Source of the DNA: Rhodobiaceae bacterium
GTDB lineage: Bacteria > Pseudomonadota > Alphaproteobacteria > MED-G09
Length of the DNA: 6,820 nucleotides
Direction of reading: 5' to 3'
Assembly (NCBI GenBank): GCA_002728335.1
Contig: PBXC01000041.1
Coordinates: 53,012-59,831, forward strand
The translations under genes and the position numbers were made by a program. The notes below the pieces were generated by a model that did not search any database, was not told where the DNA came from, and saw only the letters and a program-made list of their open reading frames with translations. Of this stretch, positions 1-6,200 are shown in pieces. Each line of letters starts with the position of its first letter. The first letter of the stretch is position 1.

Positions 1-333
1 GCAGATTTATGGGCTCTTGAAAGGGCATCAGTGCATAAAGGATTATATCATGTTTTAGGAGGAACGTTGTCTGCTATTGATGGAGTCAGTCCTAATGATA
101 TTGGTATTTCTGAATTAGTTGAAAGAGCGCAAAAAGACGAAACAAAAGAAATTATTTTAGCTATGAATGCGACCATAGATGGCCAAACTACGGCATATTA
201 CATAACCGATCAACTAGCGAAATCAGAGGTCAAGGTTTCAAGGCTTGCGAGAGGTGTTCCTGTTGGCGGGGAGCTAGATTATATGGACGACGGCACACTC
301 TTGGAGGCAATAGAATCTAGGCAGCCCTTCTAA
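1..333 (+). CDS. recR: Recombination protein RecR, C-terminal part (5' end outside window)
   Basis: RecR works with RecO (and RecF) in the cytoplasm to load RecA onto single-stranded DNA gaps during recombinational repair. The frame is open from base 1 and encodes 110 residues, roughly the C-terminal half of a family that is usually about 200 residues long. It begins inside the Toprim domain at [10 protein letters not shown], so the N-terminal helix-hairpin-helix and zinc-finger parts and the first Toprim acidic motif lie upstream. Visible family motifs are [16 protein letters not shown] (residues 17-32), [17 protein letters not shown] and the closing [20 protein letters not shown]. The GTG at 31 could be taken as a start, but it falls within the conserved domain and is not one. 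The ATIDGQTTA version of the motif is what I recall from alphaproteobacteria. A 45-base gap separates it from def. G+C is about 42% by hand count over bases 1-300, higher than in def and fmt. Confidence 0.96.
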   Translation, partial: ADLWALERASVHKGLYHVLGGTLSAIDGVSPNDIGISELVERAQKDETKEIILAMNATIDGQTTAYYITDQLAKSEVKVSRLARGVPVGGELDYMDDGTLLEAIESRQPF

Positions 334-378
334 ACATATTCTTATTGATAACTTCTGTTTAGCAGTTTATCAAATAGT

Positions 379-939
379 ATGGCTATAAGAGAAATAATTA
401 AGGTACCAAATCCAATTCTCAAGAAAGTATCGAAACCAGTTGATCAGGTTGATGATGAGATTAGAGGAATATTGGATGATATGCTGGATACTATGTATGA
501 TGCACCAGGTATCGGTCTTGCCGCAATTCAAATAGGAATTCCTCTAAGAATGCTAGTAATCGATATTTCTTCTATTGGTGAAAAAGAAAATAATGAGAAA
601 AATCCTCAATTTTTTATAAATCCAGAAATAATTGCTCCATCTAATAACTTAAGTTCATTTGAAGAGGGGTGTTTATCTGTTCCTGGAATCTGGGAAGAAA
701 TAGAGAGACCAGATGAGTGTATTGTTAAATTTCTCAATAGAAATGGTGAAAAAGAAGAAAAAAAATGTGAAGGCTTAATGGCTACAGTAATTCAACATGA
801 GATGGATCATCTTGAAGGTATTGTTTTTGTAGATCATTTATCAAGGTTAAGGCGTGATCTTTCAATAAAAAAATCTGTAAAATTCCAAAAAAATCCAACA
901 AAAGAAAATCGATTATCTCGTTATGACGAACAACAATGA
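379..939 (+). CDS. def: Peptide deformylase
   Basis: Peptide deformylase is a cytoplasmic metalloenzyme that removes the formyl group from the N-terminal methionine of nascent proteins. All three family motifs are intact: GIGLAAIQ at residues 44-51, EGCLS at 96-100 with metal ligand Cys98, and HEMDH at 140-144 with metal ligands His140 and His144 and catalytic Glu141. The 186-residue length is slightly over the usual 165-180 because of a basic, lysine-rich tail after about residue 155. The ATG start gives the family-typical opening MAIREIIKVPNPILKK; no clear Shine-Dalgarno sequence precedes it. The last 17 bases overlap the start of fmt in another frame, a common pairing because Fmt adds the group that Def removes. 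An A8 run at 758-765 does not disturb the frame. Confidence 0.97.
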   Translation: MAIREIIKVPNPILKKVSKPVDQVDDEIRGILDDMLDTMYDAPGIGLAAIQIGIPLRMLVIDISSIGEKENNEKNPQFFINPEIIAPSNNLSSFEEGCLSVPGIWEEIERPDECIVKFLNRNGEKEEKKCEGLMATVIQHEMDHLEGIVFVDHLSRLRRDLSIKKSVKFQKNPTKENRLSRYDEQQ

Positions 940-1867
940 TTTAATAAAAAAACTCAAAATTGGTTTCATGGGAACTCCTAGTTTCGCAGTACCTATTTTA
1001 AATAGCCTTATAAAAGATAATTATCATATTGAATTTGTTTATACGCAATCCGGAAGACCTGCTGGTAGGGGGCTAAGAAAAAAAAATTCGGAAATATATG
1101 AAGTTGCGAAAACGAAAAATATTAACATTAGAGTTCCAGAGAAATTAGATCATGAAGAGATTAATTTTATCTCAAACAAAGAAATTGATATTATAATTGT
1201 AGCTGCATACGGTCTTATACTACCTGAAAGAATATTAAAAATTCCAAAGTATGGATGTCTGAATGTTCATGCCTCTTTGTTACCAAAATGGCGAGGGGCT
1301 GCTCCTATACAAAGATCAATTATGGCAGGAGATAAAAAAACAGGCATTTCTTATATGCTTATGGATAAAGGATTGGATACAGGTCCTGTAATTCTTCAAA
1401 AAGAAACTGAAATAGGTGAAAATGATAATTTCTTAAAAGTTCATGACTCTTTATCACTCATAGCATCTCAGACAATAAGTGAAACAATTCTTAAATTTAT
1501 TGAAGGCAAATTAGCCACTAAAGAACAAAATGATGATATTGCATCTTATGCAGATAAAATTGAGAAACATGAAACAAAAATAGATTGGAATTTAACTGCT
1601 AAAGAAATTAGAAATTTAATTTATTCTTTGAGTCCATTACCAGGGGCGTGGACTATAACAAAAGAAGGCAAAAGACTGAAAATACTGAGTGCGTCAATTG
1701 AAGAAGCTAAAGGAGAAATAGCTGTTTTAGGAGAAAATCAAATATTAGGCTGTGGTCAAAGTTCTTTAAAGATTAAAGAAGTAAAACCCGAGGGAAAGAA
1801 AATTATGCTTTTTGATGATTATTTGAGGGGAAAGAATTTTTCATTAGGTGAAAAAATTTTTAATTAA
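923..1867 (+). CDS. fmt: Methionyl-tRNA formyltransferase
   Basis: Fmt transfers a formyl group from 10-formyl-tetrahydrofolate to methionine on initiator tRNA, allowing bacterial translation initiation. The 314-residue length is normal for the family. The N-terminal formyltransferase domain opens with GFMGTPSFAVP (residues 14-24), followed by GRPAGRG (44-50) and the catalytic region NVHASLLPKWRGAAPIQ (114-130). Asn114, His116 and Asp152 (in MDKGLDTGP) correspond to the known catalytic Asn/His/Asp set. The C-terminal tRNA-binding domain follows, with YADKIEKHETKIDW (209-222) and SPLPGAW (237-243). The ATG at 923 lies inside def and gives about 12 residues ahead of the usual first residue. No ATG, GTG or TTG lies in frame between it and the GFMGTP motif, so this start is favoured. 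No Shine-Dalgarno sequence is evident, so coupling to def translation is plausible. Confidence 0.97.
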   Translation: MTNNNDLIKKLKIGFMGTPSFAVPILNSLIKDNYHIEFVYTQSGRPAGRGLRKKNSEIYEVAKTKNINIRVPEKLDHEEINFISNKEIDIIIVAAYGLILPERILKIPKYGCLNVHASLLPKWRGAAPIQRSIMAGDKKTGISYMLMDKGLDTGPVILQKETEIGENDNFLKVHDSLSLIASQTISETILKFIEGKLATKEQNDDIASYADKIEKHETKIDWNLTAKEIRNLIYSLSPLPGAWTITKEGKRLKILSASIEEAKGEIAVLGENQILGCGQSSLKIKEVKPEGKKIMLFDDYLRGKNFSLGEKIFN

Positions 1868-2605
1868 ATGCAAAGGTGGAAGTTAACTATTGAATATAAG
1901 GGTTGTCAATTTAATGGGTGGCAGAGCCAAAAAGACTCATCAGGAATTCAAGATTCAATACAATCTGCGATTTATAAATTTTCAGGAGAAACAGTTAAGA
2001 TATATGGAGCAGGAAGAACCGACTCGGGTGTTCATGCTAATGGTCAAGTAGCTCATTTTGATATTGAAAGAGAAACAAATGAAAATGAAGTAAGAGAGGC
2101 TTTGAATAATTATCTTCGACCTGATTTAATCGCTATAATAAAGGTAGATAAAGTCAGCAATGATTTTCATGCAAGATTTTCGGCAAAATTAAGACATTAC
2201 GAATATAAAATCATAAATAGACGTCAACCTCTTACATTAGAAAAAGATTTATTCTGGAGAGTAGGGAAGCCTTTGAATATTGAAAATATGCAAAAGGGCG
2301 CCAATTATTTAATAGGAACCCATGATTTTACAACATTTCGATCAATAAATTGTCAATCCAAAACAGCTGTGAAATCTCTAGACTCAATTACCATTAATAA
2401 AGAGGGAGAAAAAATATATTTCTTTTTTTCTGCAAAATCATATCTGCATAACCAAATCCGTTCAATTGTTGGATCACTTAAATTGGTTGGTGAGGGAAAA
2501 TGGAATCCAGAAAAAATTAATGAAATTTTAAACTCTAAAGAAAGAAAAGAATGTGGTCCAATAGCACCATCTGAAGGACTATATTTTAAATCTGTTGATT
2601 ATTAA
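1868..2605 (+). CDS. truA: tRNA pseudouridine synthase A (positions 38-40)
   Basis: TruA isomerises uridines at tRNA positions 38, 39 and 40 in the anticodon stem-loop to pseudouridine. The protein is 245 residues, the usual size. The catalytic aspartate is Asp52 in GAGRTDSGVHANGQVAHF (residues 47-64). Other family markers are the opening KLTIEYKGCQFNGWQ (5-19), RHYEYKI (109-115) with the conserved active-site tyrosine region, GTHDFTTF (150-157), LHNQIRSIVGSL (193-204) and the terminal PIAPSEGLYF (231-240). The ATG immediately follows the fmt stop (TAAATG) with no spacer and no well-placed Shine-Dalgarno, which suggests coupling to fmt translation. Its TAA stop overlaps the stop of the convergent dapE gene. 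Confidence 0.97.
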   Translation: MQRWKLTIEYKGCQFNGWQSQKDSSGIQDSIQSAIYKFSGETVKIYGAGRTDSGVHANGQVAHFDIERETNENEVREALNNYLRPDLIAIIKVDKVSNDFHARFSAKLRHYEYKIINRRQPLTLEKDLFWRVGKPLNIENMQKGANYLIGTHDFTTFRSINCQSKTAVKSLDSITINKEGEKIYFFFSAKSYLHNQIRSIVGSLKLVGEGKWNPEKINEILNSKERKECGPIAPSEGLYFKSVDY

Positions 2606-2622
2606 GAAAAATAGTTTCTTAA
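2602..2622. terminator. Inverted repeat at the truA/dapE tail-to-tail junction, possible weak bidirectional terminator
   Basis: The sequence TTAAGAAA (2602-2609) is repeated in perfect inverted orientation as TTTCTTAA (2615-2622), with a 5-base loop AATAG. It begins exactly at the TTAA shared by the two stop codons and lies within the last codons of dapE. An RNA hairpin could form from either strand. The stem has only one G:C pair and no uridine run follows in either direction, so it does not meet the usual criteria for an intrinsic terminator. Its placement is the main argument for a role. In AT-rich DNA a chance repeat is a real alternative. Confidence 0.3.
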
Positions 2623-3750
2623 AACATCAAGATAAATATCTCTTAATTTGATGATATCATTATTATTTGAATACTCGTCAATTTTATGCATTGATTTTCC
2701 AACAAGACCAAATTCTACAACCCTACCATAATCTTTTATAAATCTTGCATCAGAGGTCCCTCCAGTAGTTGATAGGACAGGTTTGATTCCACTATGTTTT
2801 TCGACAATTTTCTCGAGATTACTGACAAATTCACCTGGTTTAGTAATAAAAGAATCACCAGAATGCTGAAAGCTCAACTCAAAATTATTAAAACCAAGAC
2901 TATCAAGTCGATTGTGTATTTCTTTTTCAATTTTCTCTTTATCAAAATTATCATTATAGCGAATATTTAATGTTGCACTGATACTTGAAGGAATAACATT
3001 TGTTGCTAGATTTCCTGTATCAATTGAGGTCAACTCAAGATTTGATGCATCAAAATATTCATTTCCCGAATCAAGAGGATCTTTGATCAGTTCATTTAAT
3101 AGTAGAACTAATTTTGGAATGGGGTTATCAGCGAGATCAGGATAAGCTACATGTCCTTCAACTCCTTCACATTTAATAGTTATATTCGTACTGCCACGTC
3201 GTCCAATTTTTATCATTTCTCCCAATTTATTTGGGTTGGTAGGCTCTCCAACGATACAATCATCAAACTTATGTCCTTTGCTTTCCATCCATTCTAGTAA
3301 TTTCCGGGTTCCATTAATTGCTACACCTTCTTCATCACCTGTAATAATAAAAGCTATTGAACCTTGAAATTCTTTTTTGCATTCATTCAAATAGGAGCTT
3401 ACAGCTGACACAAAAGAACTGATTGAGCCTTTCATATCGGCAGCACCTCTTCCAATAATTATGTCGCCATCATTTTTTCCCTCAAATGGAGGACTAGTCC
3501 ATGAGTCTTCATCAGCTACAGGAACGACATCAGTATGACCAGCAAAGGAAATACAAGGGCTTTTTTCACCAATTTGAGCCCACAGATTTTTAATTGGTTC
3601 AGTTCCTTCTTCTGAAAATTCAATAATCTCACATTTAAAACCAATATTCTCTAGTTTTTCAGATAACAATTCAATTGCACCATCATTTCTAGGGGTAACT
3701 GAACGGCATTTAATTAATTCTGTTGTAAGTTCTAAAGGGTCATAAATCAT
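2602..3750 (-). CDS. dapE: Succinyl-diaminopimelate desuccinylase
   Basis: DapE is a two-zinc M20-family amidohydrolase that cleaves N-succinyl-LL-diaminopimelate to LL-diaminopimelate and succinate, feeding lysine and peptidoglycan synthesis. At 382 residues it matches the family. Key positions are His72 and Asp74 in AGHTDVVP, metal-bridging Asp105 in GRGAADMKG, the catalytic Glu140/Glu141 pair in GDEEG, Glu169 in GEPT, Arg184 in GRRGS, and His355 in MHKIDE. The dimerisation (lid) domain spans roughly 180-295 and includes GVEGHVAYPDLADNPI; the late motif TTGGTSDARF lies at 328-337. Other M20 enzymes (ArgE, carboxypeptidases) are similar, but TTGGTSDARFI and the adjacent dapD favour DapE. The ATG lies one base after the dapD stop, with AAGGGA five bases upstream. 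Confidence 0.95.
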   Translation of the reverse strand: MIYDPLELTTELIKCRSVTPRNDGAIELLSEKLENIGFKCEIIEFSEEGTEPIKNLWAQIGEKSPCISFAGHTDVVPVADEDSWTSPPFEGKNDGDIIIGRGAADMKGSISSFVSAVSSYLNECKKEFQGSIAFIITGDEEGVAINGTRKLLEWMESKGHKFDDCIVGEPTNPNKLGEMIKIGRRGSTNITIKCEGVEGHVAYPDLADNPIPKLVLLLNELIKDPLDSGNEYFDASNLELTSIDTGNLATNVIPSSISATLNIRYNDNFDKEKIEKEIHNRLDSLGFNNFELSFQHSGDSFITKPGEFVSNLEKIVEKHSGIKPVLSTTGGTSDARFIKDYGRVVEFGLVGKSMHKIDEYSNNNDIIKLRDIYLDVLRNYFS

Positions 3751-3751
3751 A

Positions 3752-4579
3752 TTAGTCCCTTAATAGCTCATTGATAGAGGTTTTAGATCTTGTTTTCTCA
3801 TCGACAGTTTTAACAATTACTGCACAAGATAAGTTTGCAGCAGAATCAACATTTTTTGAAGGCATGCTTCCAGGAACAATAACAGAATATTTAGGAACTT
3901 CACCATAAATGACTTCACCAGAACTTCTGTCAAAAATTGGTGTTGATGCTGTAAGGAATACGCCCATTGAGATTACTGAACCTTCTCTTACAATAACACC
4001 CTCAGCCACTTCTGATCTTGCGCCAATAAAACAATTGTCTTCTATGATTACAGGGCTTGCTTGTAATGGTTCTAATACTCCACCAATACCTGCACCCCCT
4101 GAGATATGACAATTTTTACCAATTTGAGCGCATGATCCTATTGTTGCCCATGTATCAACCATGGTTGAATCATCTACATATGCTCCAATATTAATAAAAC
4201 TAGGCATAAGAACACAGCCTTTACCAATAAAGGACCCATATCTAACAACCGACCCAGGTACAGCTCTAAATCCAGCTTCCTCAAATTTATTTTCATCCCA
4301 AGAATTAAATTTAGGGTCAATCTTGTCCCACCAATTTGATTGATCAGGACCACCAGAAATTAATTTCATATCTTTTATACGGAAATATAGCAAAATTGCT
4401 TTCTTCGCATATTCATTAACTTGCCAATCATTTTGGTTTTTATCTGCAACTCTTAAAGATCCATTATCAATTTTTTCAATTACATTATTAATTGCGTCTA
4501 GGATTTCTTTATCAGAATTTGAATTGATTTTTTCAATATTATTAAAAGCATTTTCAATTATTTCTATTTCGTTTACCAT
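3752..4579 (-). CDS. dapD: 2,3,4,5-tetrahydropyridine-2,6-dicarboxylate N-succinyltransferase
   Basis: DapD uses succinyl-CoA to succinylate tetrahydrodipicolinate, committing the cell to the succinylase route of diaminopimelate synthesis. At 275 residues it is full length. An N-terminal helical region (about 1-100) includes [17 protein letters not shown] (51-67). A left-handed beta-helix of hexapeptide repeats runs from about 108 to 235, and a short C-terminal domain follows. Conserved segments are [25 protein letters not shown] (140-154) with Asp142, [11 protein letters not shown] (161-171) and GARSEVAEG (187-194, plus Gly) with Glu190; this Asp and Glu correspond to residues considered important for catalysis in DapD. 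The homotrimer typical of hexapeptide acyltransferases is expected. The ATG is preceded by AGGA at six-base spacing. It sits directly before dapE, the gene that acts two steps later in the same pathway. Confidence 0.97.
   Translation of the reverse strand: MVNEIEIIENAFNNIEKINSNSDKEILDAINNVIEKIDNGSLRVADKNQNDWQVNEYAKKAILLYFRIKDMKLISGGPDQSNWWDKIDPKFNSWDENKFEEAGFRAVPGSVVRYGSFIGKGCVLMPSFINIGAYVDDSTMVDTWATIGSCAQIGKNCHISGGAGIGGVLEPLQASPVIIEDNCFIGARSEVAEGVIVREGSVISMGVFLTASTPIFDRSSGEVIYGEVPKYSVIVPGSMPSKNVDSAANLSCAVIVKTVDEKTRSKTSINELLRD
3756..3761 (-). promoter_or_regulatory. Shine-Dalgarno-like site for dapE
   Basis: On the minus strand AAGGGA lies five bases before the dapE ATG and inside the last codons of dapD. 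It supports the ATG whose first base is 3750 as the start, and indicates that dapE is translated with its own ribosome site despite the one-base gap to dapD. Confidence 0.5.
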
Positions 4580-4585
4580 TTAGTA

Positions 4586-4589
4586 TCCT
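4586..4589 (-). promoter_or_regulatory. Shine-Dalgarno-like site for dapD
   Basis: AGGA on the minus strand, six bases ahead of the dapD ATG, lies in the 21-base gap after the HAD gene. It is one of the two recognisable ribosome sites in the window and supports the chosen dapD start. Confidence 0.5.
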
Positions 4590-4600
4590 ATCTATCAGGT

Positions 4601-5287
4601 TTATATATAATAGTTATTAAAGAACTTTACTAGATCATCAGTTATACAATCTGCAAAATCATAATCTTCCCAGAGTGACTCAAAATCTTTTGTTTTGAAT
4701 TTATCATTTCGCATAGGTACATTTCTTTTTATTAATACTGTTTTCATACCCAATTTTTTTGCAGCTTCTAAATTTCTTCCAATATCTTCAAACATTATTG
4801 AAACATCAGGTTCTATTTTTGTTTTATCTATAAAATTTAAATAAGCGTTGATATTTGGTTTAGGTATAAAATTACTTTCTTTGATATCAAAAATATCATC
4901 AAAAATCCCACTCATCTCAAGTTGCTTTAAAACATTTTCAGCATGCTTCTTTGATCCATTAGTAAAAATAAATTTGTCGCCAGGCAGATTTTTAATTATT
5001 TTTGATAGTTCTATATTTGGTTTTAATATTTCTAGATTTATATCATGGACAAATTCAAGAAATTCATCTGGATCAATGTTTTCTCTTTTCATTAATCCTG
5101 AGAGAGTAGTGCCATACTCTAGAAAATATTTTTTTTGTATATTAAAAGCCTCCTCCTCATTAACATTAAATTTACTGATTATAAATTCAGTCATTCTTTT
5201 ATCTATCTGACTAAAAATATCTTCTTCAGGAGAATAGAGAGTATTATCTAAATCAAAAACCCAATTTTTTATATCAGATAAATTCAT
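4601..5287 (-). CDS. HAD-superfamily hydrolase, pyrimidine 5'-nucleotidase-like
   Basis: This is a predicted magnesium-dependent phosphatase of the haloacid dehalogenase superfamily. Its motifs match the subgroup annotated as pyrimidine 5'-nucleotidase, which dephosphorylates nucleoside monophosphates in characterised members. All four HAD motifs are present in the 228 residues: motif I FDLDNTLYSP (11-20) with nucleophile Asp12 and acid/base Asp14; motif II FTNGSKKH (108-115) with Thr109; the motif III lysine Lys143 in PKPNINAY; and motif IV MFEDIGRNLEAAKKLGM (165-181) with Glu167 and Asp168. The helical stretch between motifs I and II (about 20-100) is the cap. There is no signal peptide, so it should be cytoplasmic. 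It lies between argB (7 bases upstream) and dapD (21 bases downstream), a position I recall for this family in other alphaproteobacteria. The true substrate cannot be told from sequence; a housekeeping or metabolite-repair phosphatase is possible. Confidence 0.85.
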   Translation of the reverse strand: MNLSDIKNWVFDLDNTLYSPEEDIFSQIDKRMTEFIISKFNVNEEEAFNIQKKYFLEYGTTLSGLMKRENIDPDEFLEFVHDINLEILKPNIELSKIIKNLPGDKFIFTNGSKKHAENVLKQLEMSGIFDDIFDIKESNFIPKPNINAYLNFIDKTKIEPDVSIMFEDIGRNLEAAKKLGMKTVLIKRNVPMRNDKFKTKDFESLWEDYDFADCITDDLVKFFNNYYI

Positions 5288-5294
5288 TTGGTAA

Positions 5295-6191
5295 TTATCT
5301 GATTAAGGTTCCAGCACCATGTTCTGTAAATAATTCTAATAGAACAGCATGTTTAACTCTTCCATCAACAATAACAGCAGCGCTCACCCCTTTTTCTACT
5401 GCATCGATACAGGTATTTATTTTTGGTATCATTCCCCCAGCTATGGTTTCATCTGCTATGAGTTTCAGAGCTTCATCCTTAGTTAGTTCTTCAATCACAT
5501 TGTTTTGATTATCTTTAACACCTTCAACATCAGTTAAAACTAAAAGCCTTTTTGCATTTAAAGAATGCGCTATCGCCCCAGCTACGGTGTCTGCATTGAT
5601 ATTAAATGTTTTTCCATCCTCACTAATTCCTAGCGGTGCAATTACAGGTATAAAATCATTTGAGGTTAAAATTTCGATTATATCTGTGTTAATTTTTTCT
5701 GGAATTCCAACGAAACCAAGATCAACAATTTTTTCAATATTTGACTCATCTTTGATTTTTCCGTCATGTTTTTTGGCGATTATCATTGAGGCATCTTTCC
5801 CAGATAATCCGACTGCTTTGCATCCACAATTATTGATATTTGATGCTATTTCTTTGTTTATGCCTCCACAAAGGACCATTTCTACTATTTCAAGAGTTTT
5901 ATCATCAGTAATTCTCATACCTGACTCAAATTTTGTTTCTATACCTAACTTTTCAAGCATATTACCTATTTGAGGGCCTCCGCCATGAACAATCACTGGT
6001 TTGAGACCACTTTGCTTAAGGAGAGCAATATCCTCGCAAAAAGATTTTATTGATTTTGTGTCCTTCATAGCATGACCGCCATATTTTATTACGATGATTG
6101 AGTCTGCATATTTCTGCATATATGGAAGTGCCTCTGTAAGCATATCTGCATTACTTAGCCAGTCTTTAGCGCTATTATCATTTTCATTCAT
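5295..6191 (-). CDS. argB: Acetylglutamate kinase
   Basis: ArgB phosphorylates N-acetyl-L-glutamate with ATP, the second step of arginine synthesis. The 298 residues form a single amino-acid-kinase domain. Visible motifs are the phosphate-binding VIKYGGHAM (34-42) with Lys36, VHGGGPQIG (68-76), the acetylglutamate-site ESGMRIT (89-95) with Arg93, GLSGKDA (128-134), NINADTVA (197-204) with Asn197 and Asp201, and GGMIPKI (252-258) with Lys257. About 30 residues precede the first strand and include LTEALPYMQKYAD (18-30), resembling the N-terminal helix of hexameric, arginine-inhibited kinases; the C-terminal EHGAGTLI agrees with that class. Feedback inhibition by arginine is therefore likely, as inference. 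The start is nine bases after the engB stop. No strong Shine-Dalgarno sequence is seen. Confidence 0.97.
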   Translation of the reverse strand: MNENDNSAKDWLSNADMLTEALPYMQKYADSIIVIKYGGHAMKDTKSIKSFCEDIALLKQSGLKPVIVHGGGPQIGNMLEKLGIETKFESGMRITDDKTLEIVEMVLCGGINKEIASNINNCGCKAVGLSGKDASMIIAKKHDGKIKDESNIEKIVDLGFVGIPEKINTDIIEILTSNDFIPVIAPLGISEDGKTFNINADTVAGAIAHSLNAKRLLVLTDVEGVKDNQNNVIEELTKDEALKLIADETIAGGMIPKINTCIDAVEKGVSAAVIVDGRVKHAVLLELFTEHGAGTLIR

Positions 6192-6200
6192 TTTAATTAC

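Noticed and set aside
347..371. Imperfect inverted repeat GATAACT ... AGTTTATC in the recR-def gap, possible terminator or operator
   Set aside because: The stem needs a bulge, is mostly A:T, has a 10-base loop and is not followed by a T-run. One such repeat is expected by chance in AT-rich DNA.
345..373. Possible promoter TTGATA - 17 bases - TATCAA before def
   Set aside because: The -10 box matches the consensus at only about four of six positions, and transcription would begin at or inside the def start codon. Too weak in DNA of this composition.
1078..1086. Run of nine A in fmt (also A8 at 758-765 in def) as a frameshift or programmed slippage site
   Set aside because: Both reading frames continue intact through the runs with conserved motifs on either side, so no frameshift is present and no alternative product is indicated.
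1872..1879. AAAGGTGG just inside truA, resembling a Shine-Dalgarno sequence for a later start
   Set aside because: No ATG, GTG or TTG follows at suitable spacing, and the upstream ATG gives the usual TruA opening with KLTIEY.
3909..4343. Two short plus-strand open frames opposite dapD
   Set aside because: Both are complementary to the hexapeptide-repeat and preceding regions of dapD, have no ribosome site, and show no motif of their own.
4848..5210. 120-codon open frame on the plus strand opposite the HAD gene
   Set aside because: It is an antisense shadow: its product is low-complexity Ile/Ser/Phe sequence without a recognisable motif, and the opposite strand carries all four HAD motifs.
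5587..5973. 128-codon plus-strand open frame opposite argB
   Set aside because: It lies wholly inside argB, which has full kinase motifs; the plus-strand product is Ser/Ile-rich with no family resemblance.
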